Source: Prauserella aidingensis (GTDB taxonomy: Bacteria > Actinomycetota > Actinomycetes > Mycobacteriales > Pseudonocardiaceae). From it: DNA of 64,000 nt. The stretch spans positions 372,001-436,000 of the forward strand of contig NZ_JAMTCN010000001.1 of NCBI RefSeq assembly GCF_024171865.1, written 5' to 3'. The notes beneath the pieces are model-generated. The model saw nothing but the letters and a program-made list of their open reading frames with translations. It was not told the origin of the DNA and made no database searches. The position numbers and the translations under genes were made by a program. This document shows positions 18,771-27,845 of this stretch, piece by piece (positions within the stretch are counted from its first letter, which is position 1; the number at the start of each line of letters is the position of its first letter).

Positions 18771-19027
18771 TTTTGGCAAGAGGTGTTTCCCGTTCGAACC
18801 GATGATGACCGAGTCTGCCCCTCCCGTCCGGATCCGGGAATCCCTCCGGCGCATCCGCAACGCAGCCGTCATCAATCGTCATCGCCGCGTCACACGAACC
18901 TCCGTCGTACGGGCCCTGCCGCACCGGGCCGGTACGATCACCGGATGCCGCGGGCAACTCTGCGGCGAACGCGATGCGATGTCAGACGACGTGTGGCGAC
19001 GAACTAGGCGCGAGGACGGAGCGACGA

Positions 19028-19714
19028 ATGCAGCAACCGGGACGCGGCGCGATCCCCTTGTCCCAGCGGACGAGCGAGGGTGTCGCACGCGTGCTGCGTT
19101 CGGAGATCTTCTCCGGCGAGCTGAAGCCCGGGGAACCGCTGCGGGAGAGACTCCTCGCGGAACAGCTCGGAGTCAGCCGGACCCCGGTACGCGAAGCACT
19201 GTTCACGCTGCAGAGCGAAGGACTGATCGAACTCACGCCCAACCGGGGCGCGACCGTCCGCACCATCACCTCCCACGACATCATGCAGGTCTACACGCTG
19301 CGCGAGGTGCTGGAGTCGTACGCGGCGAAGGAGGCGGCCACCGGCCGGACCGAAGACGACCTCGAGGCCCTCGAGGACGCCCACGCAAAGCTGGTCCGCA
19401 TCTCACCCAGCGGGAACGCGAGCCAGCAGGCGATAGCCGATCTCGCCTTCCACACGCTGGTCGCCGAGGCCACGGGCAGTCGGATGCTCCAGACGACGAT
19501 GGGACACGTCCTCGCGTTCACGGTGAGCTTCCGGTCGAACTACTCCTACCCCGCCGAGCGCTCGGCCATCGCGGTCGAACAGCACCGGGCTGTGCTCGAC
19601 GCCATCCACGCCCGGGACGCCGCGGGCGCGGAGCGCCTCATGCGCGAACACGTCGAATCGGCGCGGCTGTTCGCCGTCCAGCATTTCGAACGACTGCAGG
19701 ACGCCGACACGTAG
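19028..19714 (+). CDS. GntR family (FadR subfamily) transcriptional regulator of the pyridine operon
   Basis: A 228-aa regulator. The N-terminal winged HTH spans about residues 10-75 ([36 protein letters not shown]), and the C-terminal FCD all-helical ligand domain has the acidic/His pattern DLAFHTLVAEATGS and EQHRAVLDAI, typical of metal plus carboxylate binding. ATG 19028 is preceded by GAGGACGGAG. It is divergent from nicF across 293 bp containing a GntR-like palindrome, so it most probably represses the operon and responds to a pathway acid such as maleamate, maleate or fumarate, or to the pyridine itself (inference). Confidence 0.88.
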   Translation: MQQPGRGAIPLSQRTSEGVARVLRSEIFSGELKPGEPLRERLLAEQLGVSRTPVREALFTLQSEGLIELTPNRGATVRTITSHDIMQVYTLREVLESYAAKEAATGRTEDDLEALEDAHAKLVRISPSGNASQQAIADLAFHTLVAEATGSRMLQTTMGHVLAFTVSFRSNYSYPAERSAIAVEQHRAVLDAIHARDAAGAERLMREHVESARLFAVQHFERLQDADT

Positions 19715-19737
19715 ACACCGAGTGCAGGACACGCGGC

Positions 19738-20709
19738 TCAGCCGGCTCGGGCGAGGGAGACGCCGAAGCGGTCCTGCTCGTCGGTCCACCAGTGGTCGAG
19801 CGCGAAACCCGCGTCGGCGAGTTCGCCTCGCACGCCGTCGGGCCGGAACTTGGCCGAGACCTCGGTCCGCAGGTGCTCACCGGCGCGGAACTCGACGTCC
19901 AGTCCGGCACCCGGCACGTGCACGACCAGGTCACGGCGGGCGCGCAGGCGCATCTCGATCCACTCGTGTTCGGCGTCCCACGCGGCCACGTGGTCGAAGT
20001 CGGCCGGGTCCGCGTCCGCACCCAGCCGGGCGTTGAGCACGGTCAGCACGTTGCGGTTGAACTCGGCCGTCACGCCGCGCGCGTCGTCGTAGGCGGCCAC
20101 GAGCGTGGCGGGGTCCTTCACCAGGTCGGTGCCGAGCAGCAACCACTCCCCCGGTTTCAGCACCTCCCGCACCGACCGGAGGAACGCCGCGCGCTCGGCG
20201 GGTGGGAAGTTGCCGATCGTGCCGCCCAAGAACGCCACGAGCCGCGGTGACGTACCGGGCAGCTCGCCCAGGTTCACGGTGAAGTCCCCGACGACCCCGT
20301 GCACGACGAGGTCGGGATAGTCCGCGGCGATCGCCTCGGCCGCCCCGGTCAGCGCGGAGGCCGACACGTCCTGCGGCACGAAGCCCGTCAACGTCCCGGC
20401 CGACCGCAGTGCATCCAGCAACGCCCGCGTCTTCTCGCTCGACCCGGCGCCCAGCTCCACGAGGGTGCGGGCCCCGGTCGCCGCGGCGATCGCCGGGGAC
20501 TCTCGCAACAGCACCTCGCGCTCGGCGCGTGTCGGGTAGTACTCCGGTAGCGCGGTGATCTGTTCGAACAGCTCACTGCCCCGCGCGTCGTAGAACCACG
20601 TCGCGGGCAGCCACTTCTGCGGCGCCGACAGTCCTTCCCGGACGTCGCGGCGCAGTGCCGCGGTCAGGTCCTCGCCGGTGCGGTGTCGTTCGATGATCAC
20701 GTCGTTCAC
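19738..20709 (-). CDS. egtD: L-histidine N(alpha)-methyltransferase
   Basis: A 323-aa SAM-dependent trimethylase making hercynine from histidine, the first committed step to ergothioneine. Motifs are PQKWLPATWFYDARGSELFEQIT, the SAM loop VELGAGSSEKTRALLDAL, FLGGTIGNFPP and LLLGTDLVKDPATLVAAYDD. The start is GTG 20709, overlapping the egtC stop by 4 bp (GTGA). It is the last gene of egtABCD. The PLP-dependent C-S lyase egtE, usual after egtD, is not here. Confidence 0.94.
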   Translation of the reverse strand: MNDVIIERHRTGEDLTAALRRDVREGLSAPQKWLPATWFYDARGSELFEQITALPEYYPTRAEREVLLRESPAIAAATGARTLVELGAGSSEKTRALLDALRSAGTLTGFVPQDVSASALTGAAEAIAADYPDLVVHGVVGDFTVNLGELPGTSPRLVAFLGGTIGNFPPAERAAFLRSVREVLKPGEWLLLGTDLVKDPATLVAAYDDARGVTAEFNRNVLTVLNARLGADADPADFDHVAAWDAEHEWIEMRLRARRDLVVHVPGAGLDVEFRAGEHLRTEVSAKFRPDGVRGELADAGFALDHWWTDEQDRFGVSLARAG

Positions 20710-21479
20710 GTGGAGCTCCGTTCGTCGAGGGGCACGATCCGGTCGACGACCGCGCCGGTACCGTCCCGGCGGGCCACGACGAGGTGTCGGTCGGGCACCG
20801 GCTGCCACGCCGGATCGTCGTCGTACGGTTCCGAGGCGACCGCCACGCCGCCGGCACGGGCGAGGACCGACAGCGAATGGGTCCACGCCGTCGCGACGAG
20901 CAGGTCACGGCCGGTGAGCACGAGGTTGAGCCGCGACCCCGGTGCGGCGCGCTCCACATCGGACACCAACTGCGCGACCTCGGTCACGGGGTCACCGCCC
21001 GCGGCCAGCCGCCTGCGCAGCAACGCCCACAGCAGCGCCGAATCGGTGCGTGCCTCCAGGCCCAGCAGGTCCACGACGGGCAGTTTCTCCGCGAGCCCCG
21101 CCACCGAGGACGGCCAGCCGGTCACCACGCCGTTGTGGCTGAACATCCACCGGTCGTCGACGAACGGTGCGCAGGCACCTTCCTCGACCGGCATACCCGG
21201 GGTGCCCGAGCGCACCGCGCCGACGAACGCCGCCGGCCGTACCGTCTCGGCCAGCCGTGGCAGCGTCTCGTCGGTCCACACGGGTCGCGCGCGGCGGTAC
21301 CGCACGGGAGGTCCCTCGTCGTCGGCCAGCCAGGCGAGGCCGAAGCCGTCGGCGTTGACGGTGCCACCTCCACGCATGTCCGCGGGCGCATGGGCCTGCA
21401 CGAGCAACGCGTGCGGCGCCCCCACGAGCGGACCCACGGGCGAGACCGGTGCTCCGAGGTAGGCGAGATGGCGGCACAC
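20706..21479 (-). CDS. egtC: Gamma-glutamyl hercynylcysteine S-oxide hydrolase
   Basis: A 257-aa class II (Ntn) glutamine-amidotransferase-fold hydrolase that removes glutamate from gamma-glutamyl-hercynylcysteine sulfoxide. The N-terminal nucleophile is Cys2 after Met removal (MCRHLAYLG), followed by NADGFGLAW and the RWMFSHNGVV block. GTG start at 21479, 3 bp after the egtB stop. It overlaps egtD by 4 bp, so translation is coupled. Confidence 0.94.
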   Translation of the reverse strand: MCRHLAYLGAPVSPVGPLVGAPHALLVQAHAPADMRGGGTVNADGFGLAWLADDEGPPVRYRRARPVWTDETLPRLAETVRPAAFVGAVRSGTPGMPVEEGACAPFVDDRWMFSHNGVVTGWPSSVAGLAEKLPVVDLLGLEARTDSALLWALLRRRLAAGGDPVTEVAQLVSDVERAAPGSRLNLVLTGRDLLVATAWTHSLSVLARAGGVAVASEPYDDDPAWQPVPDRHLVVARRDGTGAVVDRIVPLDERSST

Positions 21480-21482
21480 CGC

Positions 21483-22883
21483 TCACATCACCTCGTCGCG
21501 CGTCAGGTCGCGGGCACAGCGGAACCCGGTGAAGATCTGCCTGCGGATCGGGAGGTCCCAGTTGCGGAACGTGCCGCGGATCGCCACCGGGTCGGTGCCG
21601 AACGAGCCGCCGCGGAGCACCTTGTGGTCGCCGCCGAAGAACACCTCGGAGTACTCGCGATACGGGAACGCGGTGAACCCCGGGTAGCCGCGGAAGTCCG
21701 TGGACGTCCATTCCCACACGTCGCCGATCAGCTGGTGCGCCCCCACCGGCGAAGCACCCTCCGGGTAGGCGCCGACCGGTGCGGGCCGCAGGTGACGCTG
21801 GCCGAGGTTGGCACGGTCGGGCGTCGGGTCGTCGTCCCCCCACGGGTAGCGCAGGGACCGGCGGGAGACCGGATCGTGGCGGGCCGCCTTCTCCCATTCC
21901 GCCTCGGTCGGCAGTCGCCTGCCCGCCCATGCCGCGTAGGCCTCCGCCTCGTGGAACGACACGTGCAGGACCGGCTCGTCGGCAGGCACCGGCTCGTCCA
22001 CGCCGAACCGCCTCCGCCGCCAGTGTCCGCCGTCGCGATACCAGAACCGTGGCGCCGTGATGCCGTGGGCGGACACGTACGCCCAGCCGGCCTCGCTCCA
22101 CCACCGCGGGTCGTCGTACCCGCCGGCCTCGACGAACGCGGCGTAGCGCTCGCACGTCACCGGAACCGTGTCGAGCGCGAACCCGTCGACGTGCACCTCG
22201 TGGGCGGGCCGCTCGTTGTCGAGCGCCCACGGCTCCACCGACGTGCCCATGACGAACGGCCCCGCTGGGACGACGACCTCCTCCGGCAGCGGGCCCGCGC
22301 GCCTGCCGGGCGGCGGGGGCGCCTCGAGCAACGGATCGCCCCGGCGCAGTTGGTGGGTGGCGAGCATGGTCTCGTCGTGCTGCTGCTCGTGCTGGGCGAT
22401 CATGCCGAAGGCGAAGCCCGACTCCGTCAGCCGGTCGCCCTGCAACGGGACACGGTCGAGCGCGTCGAGCGCCTTCTCCCGCACCTGGCCGACGTAGGCG
22501 CGTGCCTCGTCAGGGCCGAGCAGCGGCAGTTCCGGCCGGTCGGCGCGCGGGTGCTGGAACGCGTCGTACAGATCGTCGATGTCGGGCCGCAGCGGTTCGC
22601 GGCCGCCGACGTCGCGCACGAGCCAGATCTCCTCCTGGCTGCCGACGTGCGCGAGGTCCCACACCAGCGGCGACATGAGCTTCGAATGCTGCCGGGTGAG
22701 CTCGGTGTCGTCGATGTCGGTCAGCGTCGCCGTACGCCGGCGCGCCCGGTCCAGCGCCGCCGCGGCGTGGGCACGCAGCGCCTCCGAACCCTCCGTGCCC
22801 GGGTGCGCGCCCGCGGGCTCGGTCGTACCGGGAGCGGCGGTGACGTCCTGGGCGGACGCCGGGGAACGGTCGAACGCGGCCAT
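21483..22883 (-). CDS. egtB: Hercynine oxygenase (sulfoxide synthase)
   Basis: A 466-aa Fe(II) enzyme that joins hercynine and gamma-glutamylcysteine with O2. The N-terminal DinB-like domain supplies the three-His facial site: H79 (VWDLAHVGSQEE), H165 and H169 (AQHEQQHDETM). The C-terminal FGE-sulfatase domain runs from about residue 205 (VPAGPFVMGTSVEPWALDNERP) to the end (HKVLRGGSF, FTGFRCARD). Length is normal apart from a 30-residue Ala/Thr-rich N-terminal leader. GAGGAGG precedes ATG 22883. It is separated from egtA by 106 bp. Confidence 0.95.
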   Translation of the reverse strand: MAAFDRSPASAQDVTAAPGTTEPAGAHPGTEGSEALRAHAAAALDRARRRTATLTDIDDTELTRQHSKLMSPLVWDLAHVGSQEEIWLVRDVGGREPLRPDIDDLYDAFQHPRADRPELPLLGPDEARAYVGQVREKALDALDRVPLQGDRLTESGFAFGMIAQHEQQHDETMLATHQLRRGDPLLEAPPPPGRRAGPLPEEVVVPAGPFVMGTSVEPWALDNERPAHEVHVDGFALDTVPVTCERYAAFVEAGGYDDPRWWSEAGWAYVSAHGITAPRFWYRDGGHWRRRRFGVDEPVPADEPVLHVSFHEAEAYAAWAGRRLPTEAEWEKAARHDPVSRRSLRYPWGDDDPTPDRANLGQRHLRPAPVGAYPEGASPVGAHQLIGDVWEWTSTDFRGYPGFTAFPYREYSEVFFGGDHKVLRGGSFGTDPVAIRGTFRNWDLPIRRQIFTGFRCARDLTRDEVM

Positions 22884-22989
22884 GTTTCCTCCTCGAACGG
22901 GACTGGCTCGAACGGGCCTGTGGGATGGGCGGGACACGGACGGGACAGCCGTGGCGACCGTCCCGGCGACGCCGGCCGGCCGCCACGGG

Positions 22990-24480
22990 TCAGCCGGGGT
23001 GCGGGCCGAGCCGGACGTCGACGGCGGCCGTGATCTCGTCGATCAGCGCCGGCGGCAACCCGAGGTCGGCCAGCCCGTCGCAACCGAGCTCGGCGACGGC
23101 TCGCGCGCCGCGGTGCAGCGCCGGGTCGGCGAGTCCGAGGCGGGCGGCGTCGGCCCACCTGCCCTCGGTGGCGGCACAGACCTCGCGGACGCGGTCGACC
23201 ACGGCGGGCCCCCGCAGCAGGGCGGCCACCAGGGCGACGGGATCGACCCACCGGCCCGCGGGCTGGGCGTCGACGTAGCGCACCTCGAGGTGCCCTCGCG
23301 GCCGGACCGGCGTGAACAGCGTGGTCAGGTGGTAGTCGAGGTCTCCGAAGGTGGGCGGTGGCCAGTGCCGGGCGACGCCGCGGCGCGCGATCCAGTCGGC
23401 GAACGTCAGCCGGTCGGGCGCGTCCCACGCTCCGGCCGCGCGCCTGCGCACCATGAGCGGGGTGTCCAGCACGCGGGAGGCCCAGCGTGCGGGCGGATCG
23501 TTGACGGCGCCTCCGGCCGCGGCGGGGTCGGTACGCGCAGGCTCGGTCTCCATCACGGCACGCCAGCGCGCCGAGGCGTGCCCGCTGTCTCGGCCGAGGT
23601 GCGTGCGCGAATTGGCGAACAGGGCGAGCAGGACGGGGCCGAGCGCGTGGACGGCCGCCCAGCGGGACGGCAGCGTGTCGGGCTCACCGGCGTCGACACA
23701 CACCTGCACCGCCGCGGTGCTGCACATCATCGTGGCGCCCGCGGGGCCGATGGTGGCGAACCGCCGTTGCATCGCCGCGTAGCGTTCCGTCTCGAGCAGC
23801 CGCCGCGGCGGGCGCAACGGGTCGATGGCCTGCTCGCCGAGGACGAGTCCCTCACCGGCGAGCAGCTCGGTCACGTGGGTCAGGTCGGCACCCGCGTCGG
23901 ACACCAACGCCGGGATCGAGGCGTGCGGACGGGTGGAGATCTCCACCTGGCCGCCCGGTTCGAGGGTGAGCGCCGAACCGGACGGCAGTGGAGCCGCCCG
24001 GCCGCCGGGGGCGAGCGTGGCCGGGGCGTGCCGGCCGAGCGCGCGGCCCAGCCGGTCGCGGTCCGGGGTCCTGCGCGGGTCGGCGGCGTCGTGGACGAGG
24101 AACTCGAGTTCGGCGCCGGTCAGTCGCGGCGGTCCGTGCTTGAAGCAGACCGAGGCGACGTACGCCTCTCCTTGGGCGCGATCGGCGATCGCGCACGCGG
24201 CGACCTCGGCGGCCGTCTCCCGCGTTCCGTCCGGCGCCGGGATCTCGGCAGCCGGGATCCCAGGAGCCGGGGTCCCAGGAGCCGCGGTGTCGGGAGCCGG
24301 GACGTCCGGGCCCGGCCTGCCGGGTGCGCGCTCGTCCCGGGTCGTGGCGCCAGAGGCAGCGCCCTCGTGAGTGGGGGTTTCCGGGGGCGGGCTCCCTCCC
24401 GAGGCCGGCGTTCCCGGGGTTGTCGTGCCCGGGGTTGTGGTGCCGGGGGTTGGTGTGACAGAACCGTGCATCGCCGTCAT
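22990..24480 (-). CDS. egtA: Glutamate-cysteine ligase EgtA with repetitive N-terminal extension
   Basis: Makes gamma-glutamylcysteine, the sulfur donor for EgtB. The conserved ligase domain starts near residue 100 (GEAYVASVCFKHGPPRLTGAELEFLVHD) and includes GGQVEISTRPHAS, MMCSTAAVQVCVDAG and HLEVRYVDAQP. The reading from ATG 24480 gives 496 aa, about 70-90 more than usual. The extra N-terminus is low-complexity Pro/Thr/Gly/Ala built from 15-bp tandem repeats, and no strong ribosome site is seen, so the true start may be further in. It is divergent from acnR across 179 bp. Confidence 0.9.
   Translation of the reverse strand: MTAMHGSVTPTPGTTTPGTTTPGTPASGGSPPPETPTHEGAASGATTRDERAPGRPGPDVPAPDTAAPGTPAPGIPAAEIPAPDGTRETAAEVAACAIADRAQGEAYVASVCFKHGPPRLTGAELEFLVHDAADPRRTPDRDRLGRALGRHAPATLAPGGRAAPLPSGSALTLEPGGQVEISTRPHASIPALVSDAGADLTHVTELLAGEGLVLGEQAIDPLRPPRRLLETERYAAMQRRFATIGPAGATMMCSTAAVQVCVDAGEPDTLPSRWAAVHALGPVLLALFANSRTHLGRDSGHASARWRAVMETEPARTDPAAAGGAVNDPPARWASRVLDTPLMVRRRAAGAWDAPDRLTFADWIARRGVARHWPPPTFGDLDYHLTTLFTPVRPRGHLEVRYVDAQPAGRWVDPVALVAALLRGPAVVDRVREVCAATEGRWADAARLGLADPALHRGARAVAELGCDGLADLGLPPALIDEITAAVDVRLGPHPG
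24254..24313. repeat. 15-bp imperfect tandem repeats in egtA 5' region
   Basis: Four adjacent 15-bp units (24254-24268, 24269-24283, 24284-24298, 24299-24313), the first two nearly identical (one mismatch in 15). They encode alternating Ala/Pro-rich pentapeptides. A second set of 15-bp Gly/Thr/Pro-encoding units lies at about 24410-24460. Confidence 0.7.
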
Positions 24481-24606
24481 GCGACCACCGCATCCGCTCG
24501 AGGACCGTCGGTGTCGGACGCTACCGGCGCCCACCGACAATCGCAGCCTTACGCGCTCGCCGGGGCGCGCCGCGGATGCCGCGGGGCGGGCGCGACACGC
24601 CCCTCC

Positions 24607-24622
24607 CAGTACGTACGTACGG
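24607..24622 (+). promoter_or_regulatory. AcnR-like operator upstream of acnR
   Basis: CAGTACGTACGTACGG matches the AcnR box CAGNACnnncGTACTG at all defined positions but one (TG read as GG). It lies 38 bp before the acnR start. It matches the site in the acn promoter (1652-1667) in layout, suggesting autoregulation of the unlinked repressor gene. Confidence 0.6.
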
Positions 24623-24659
24623 TTTGCATCCGGTGCACACGCGGTGTCAAGATCGGTGA

Positions 24660-25238
24660 ATGCCACGGGTCAGCCAGGACCACCTCGAGGCGCGCAGGCG
24701 CCAGATCCTCGACGGGGCACGCCTGTGTTTCGGACGGTTCGGCTACGAAGGTGCCACCGTCCGCAGGCTCGAAGAGGCGACCGGCCTCTCACGCGGCGCC
24801 ATCTTCCACCATTTCCGCGACAAGGAGTCGCTCTTCCTCGCCCTCGCCGAGGACGACGCCGCCCGCATGGCCGACGTCGTCGCGCGGCAGGGTCTGGTCC
24901 AGGTGATGCGTGACCTGCTGGCGGGCGACTCCGAACACCCCGCCGACTGGCTCGGCACCCGCTTGGAGGTCTCCCGCAGACTGCGCACCGATCCCGAGTT
25001 CCGCGGCCGGTGGGCCGAGCACTCGCAACAGCTCACGACGGCCACCCGCAAGCGGCTCGAGTGGCAGCGCCGGTCCGGCAACCTGCGCGACGACATCAGC
25101 GTCGACGTGCTCGCCGAGTACCTCCAGCTCGTACTGGAGGGCCTCGTCTCCCACCTCGCCATGGGCCTGCCCGCCGACGACCTGGAACCCGTCCTGGACG
25201 TCGTCGAGGACAGCGTCCGCAGGCACCGCGGCGACTGA
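24660..25238 (+). CDS. acnR: Aconitase repressor AcnR (TetR family)
   Basis: A 192-aa TetR-type repressor of aconitase. The N-terminus PRVSQDHLEARRRQILDGA with HTH YEGATVRRLEEATGLSRGAIFHHFRDKESLFLALAEDDA is close to the remembered corynebacterial and mycobacterial AcnR sequence. AcnR binds citrate-Mg2+ through its C-terminal domain, lowering acn expression when citrate is low (known for Corynebacterium). In many actinobacteria it is directly downstream of acn; here it is 20 kb away and divergent from egtA. An AcnR-like box lies in its own promoter. Confidence 0.9.
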   Translation: MPRVSQDHLEARRRQILDGARLCFGRFGYEGATVRRLEEATGLSRGAIFHHFRDKESLFLALAEDDAARMADVVARQGLVQVMRDLLAGDSEHPADWLGTRLEVSRRLRTDPEFRGRWAEHSQQLTTATRKRLEWQRRSGNLRDDISVDVLAEYLQLVLEGLVSHLAMGLPADDLEPVLDVVEDSVRRHRGD

Positions 25239-25239
25239 C

Positions 25240-25282
25240 CCGGGCGGTGCCGGGGCCACCGTCCGACCCGGGCACCGCCCGG
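25240..25282 (+). terminator. acnR terminator
   Basis: A perfect 12-bp inverted repeat (CCGGGCGGTGCC 25240-25251 and its complement 25271-25282) with a 19-nt loop directly after the acnR stop. Confidence 0.7.
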
Positions 25283-25485
25283 TTCGGGAACTCCGCCACC
25301 GTCACCGCCGTTTGTCCTGGTTAAGATACCCGTATCCCCTGTTGGCCCGTGTTCTGTCGAGGAGTGACGTCGTTCGTGCGCGATGCGCAGTCGCCGGGAG
25401 ACAGTATTCGGCCGGGTGACGGACCCGGCTCGCTGATGTCTCCCCCTGCCCGCCCCGCTCATCCGGCCCCGGGCGGCGCATTCTG

Positions 25486-26802
25486 ATGGACGTCCTGCTC
25501 ACCATCGGCGGCCTGCTCGTCGTCCTGCTCCTGACCGTCGGCACGGGCCTCGCGGTGGCGGCCGAGTTCTCGCTCACGACCCTTGAGCGCAGCACCATCG
25601 AGGCGAACGTCCGCCAGGTCGGCGACCGGCGGGCACGCACCGTTCTCAAGGCGCACCGCACGCTCTCGTTCCAGCTGTCCGGCGCCCAGGTCGCGATCAC
25701 GCTGACGACGCTGCTCACCGGGTACGTCGCCGAACCCTTGCTGGGCCAGGTCATCCGCCCGGTGCTGACCGGGGTCGGACTGCCCGACGGCGCCGCACGG
25801 GGCACGTCGCTCGTGCTGTCGATGCTGCTGGCCACGGCGCTGTCGATGGTCATCGGCGAGATGGTGCCGAAGAACCTGGCCGTCTCGCTGCCCCTCAAGA
25901 CGGCGCGGGCCGTCGCCGGGTACCACTCGCGGTTCTCGGCGCTGTTCCGCTGGCTCATCGCGCTCATGAACAACAGCGCCAACGTCGTCGTGCGCAAGCT
26001 CGGCATCGAGCCGCAGGAGGAACTGCGCTCGGCGCGGTCGCCCCAGGAGCTCGGCTCGATCGTGCGCACGAGCGCCGCGAGCGGCACGCTCGACGTCGCG
26101 ACGGCCCAGCTGCTCGACCGTTCGCTGCGCTTCGGGGAACGCACCGCGGCGGAACTGATGACGCCGCGGGTGCGCGTCGAATCGCTGCACGTCGACGAGA
26201 CGGTCGCCGACCTCGTCGACCTGTCGCGCAGCACCGGCCTCTCGCGGTTCCCCGTGTACCGCGAGGACCTCGACGACGTACAGGGCGCGGTCCACGTCAA
26301 GCAGGCGTTCACGGTCCGCGCGGACGAACGCCGCACCGTGCCGATCGGCTCGGTGATGCGGCCCGTGCCGACCGTGCCGGAGTCGCTACCGGGCGACGCG
26401 CTGCTCGAGCGGCTCCGCGCGTCCCGGTTCCAGCTCGCGATCGTGGTCGACGAGTACGGCGGCAGCGCCGGACTCGTCACGCTCGAGGACGTGGTCGAGG
26501 AGATCATCGGCGACGTCCGGGACGAGCACGACGACCGCGAGGAACCGTCCTCGCAGCAGATCGGCGTCGACAGCTGGGCCGTGTCCGGTCAGCTGCGCGG
26601 TGACGAGGTCGCCGACATCACCGGGTTCGCCATGCCCGACGGCGACTACGAGACGATCGCCGGGCTGATCCTCGAACGGCTGGGCCGGATCCCCGACGTC
26701 GACGACGCGGTCGACATCGACGGCTGGCGGCTCACCGTCACCGAGATGGACCGGCACCGCATCGCCGAGGTCCGCGTCGAACGACGGGAGGTGCCTGCGT
26801 GA
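25486..26802 (+). CDS. CNNM/CBS-domain membrane protein (HlyC/CorC family), first of pair
   Basis: A 438-aa inner-membrane protein. The DUF21/CNNM domain has hydrophobic segments at about residues 5-25, 60-85, 100-125 and 140-160 with the signature MVIGEMVPKNLAVSLPLKTA. CBS pair at about 215-340 (ELMTPRVRVESLHVDETVADLVDLSRSTGLSRFPVYRED). CorC/HlyC C-terminal domain at about 350-430 (VSGQLRGDEVADITGFAMP). Homologues are implicated in Mg2+/Co2+ transport; the haemolysin name is historical. The downstream paralogue overlaps by 4 bp (GTGA). The 247 bp upstream hold the acnR terminator and no clear promoter. Confidence 0.9.
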   Translation: MDVLLTIGGLLVVLLLTVGTGLAVAAEFSLTTLERSTIEANVRQVGDRRARTVLKAHRTLSFQLSGAQVAITLTTLLTGYVAEPLLGQVIRPVLTGVGLPDGAARGTSLVLSMLLATALSMVIGEMVPKNLAVSLPLKTARAVAGYHSRFSALFRWLIALMNNSANVVVRKLGIEPQEELRSARSPQELGSIVRTSAASGTLDVATAQLLDRSLRFGERTAAELMTPRVRVESLHVDETVADLVDLSRSTGLSRFPVYREDLDDVQGAVHVKQAFTVRADERRTVPIGSVMRPVPTVPESLPGDALLERLRASRFQLAIVVDEYGGSAGLVTLEDVVEEIIGDVRDEHDDREEPSSQQIGVDSWAVSGQLRGDEVADITGFAMPDGDYETIAGLILERLGRIPDVDDAVDIDGWRLTVTEMDRHRIAEVRVERREVPA

Positions 26803-27845
26803 ACGACTGGGTCGCCATCTCCCTCATCGGGGTCCTGCTGGCATTGAACGCGTTCTTCGTCGGCGCCGAGTTCGCGCTCATCTCCTCCCGGCGCGACCGG
26901 CTCGAGGCGCTGCTGGAATCCGGCAAGGGCCGGGCCAGGACCGTCATCAAGGCGGGGCAGAACGTCTCGCTCATGCTCGCCGGGGCCCAGCTGGGCATCA
27001 CCGTGTGCTCGCTGCTGCTGCTCCAGTTCGGCGAACCGGCCGTGGCGCACCGGCTCGAGGCGGCCGTGCACGCACTCGGTGTCCCCCTGCCCGCGTACGT
27101 CGTTCACGCCGTCGCCTTCGTCGTCACGCTCGTCGCCATCACGCTGCTGCACGTGCTGGTCGGCGAGATGGTGCCGAAGAACATCGCGATCGCCGAGCCG
27201 GAGCGGATGGCGCTGTGGCTCGTGCCCGTGCACGTGGCGTGGGTCCGGCTGGTGCACCCGTTCCTGTGGCTGCTCAACGGCATCGCCAACGGTGTACTGC
27301 GGCTCATGCGGGTCGAGCCGAGGGACGAGGTCGACACCGGCTACACCTCCGACGAGCTGGCCGCGCTGCTCAGCGAGTCACGGCGGGAGGGCCTGCTCGA
27401 ACACGCCGAACACCGGCGCCTGTCGCAGACCCTCTCGTCGGCCGACAAGACCGTCGCCGACATCATCGTGCCGATGTCCGACCTGAGGACCGTGCCCGAC
27501 CACCCGACGCTCGGCGACGTCGAGGCCGCCGTGTCCGCCACGGGATTCTCCCGCTACCCGCTGCGCGCCGACGACGGCACACTCGTCGGCTACCTGCACG
27601 TCAAGGACGTGCTGGCCCACCTCGGCGACGACCCCGGCGCGCGGGTACCGGCGAACAAGATCCGCAGGCTGACCCAACTGCCGGTCCACGCGCGGCTGGA
27701 CACGGCGTTGTCGGCGATGCGCAGGGAAGGCAGCCATCTGGCGACCGCCACCGACGACGACGGCGAGGTCGTCGGGGTGGCGGCACTCGAGGACCTGGTG
27801 GAGGAGTACGTCGGCACGGTGCGGGACGGCACGCATGTCACCTGA
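26799..27845 (+). CDS. CNNM/CBS-domain membrane protein (HlyC/CorC family), second of pair
   Basis: A 348-aa paralogue of the preceding gene: DUF21 domain with HVLVGEMVPKNIAIAEPERMALW, CBS pair (IIVPMSDLRTVPDHPTLGDVEAAVSATGFSRYPLR) and EDLVEEYVGTVRD at the end. It lacks the C-terminal CorC_HlyC domain, so it is shorter, as is usual for the second member of this actinobacterial pair. The two probably assemble as a heteromer in the membrane (inference). GTG start overlaps the upstream stop, and the next gene overlaps its end by 11 bp. Confidence 0.9.
   Translation: MNDWVAISLIGVLLALNAFFVGAEFALISSRRDRLEALLESGKGRARTVIKAGQNVSLMLAGAQLGITVCSLLLLQFGEPAVAHRLEAAVHALGVPLPAYVVHAVAFVVTLVAITLLHVLVGEMVPKNIAIAEPERMALWLVPVHVAWVRLVHPFLWLLNGIANGVLRLMRVEPRDEVDTGYTSDELAALLSESRREGLLEHAEHRRLSQTLSSADKTVADIIVPMSDLRTVPDHPTLGDVEAAVSATGFSRYPLRADDGTLVGYLHVKDVLAHLGDDPGARVPANKIRRLTQLPVHARLDTALSAMRREGSHLATATDDDGEVVGVAALEDLVEEYVGTVRDGTHVT

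Noticed and set aside
18735-19027. A small gene in the nicF/GntR intergenic region
   Set aside because: Open frames there are short, lack ribosome sites and overlap the operator region.
20784-24906. Long + strand open frames across egtA, egtB and egtC
   Set aside because: High third-position GC of the minus-strand egt genes keeps the other frames open; translations are low-complexity with no motif.
25239-25485. Mg2+ or c-di-AMP riboswitch before the CNNM/CBS genes
   Set aside because: No conserved ykoK, mgtE or ydaO core motifs recognised.
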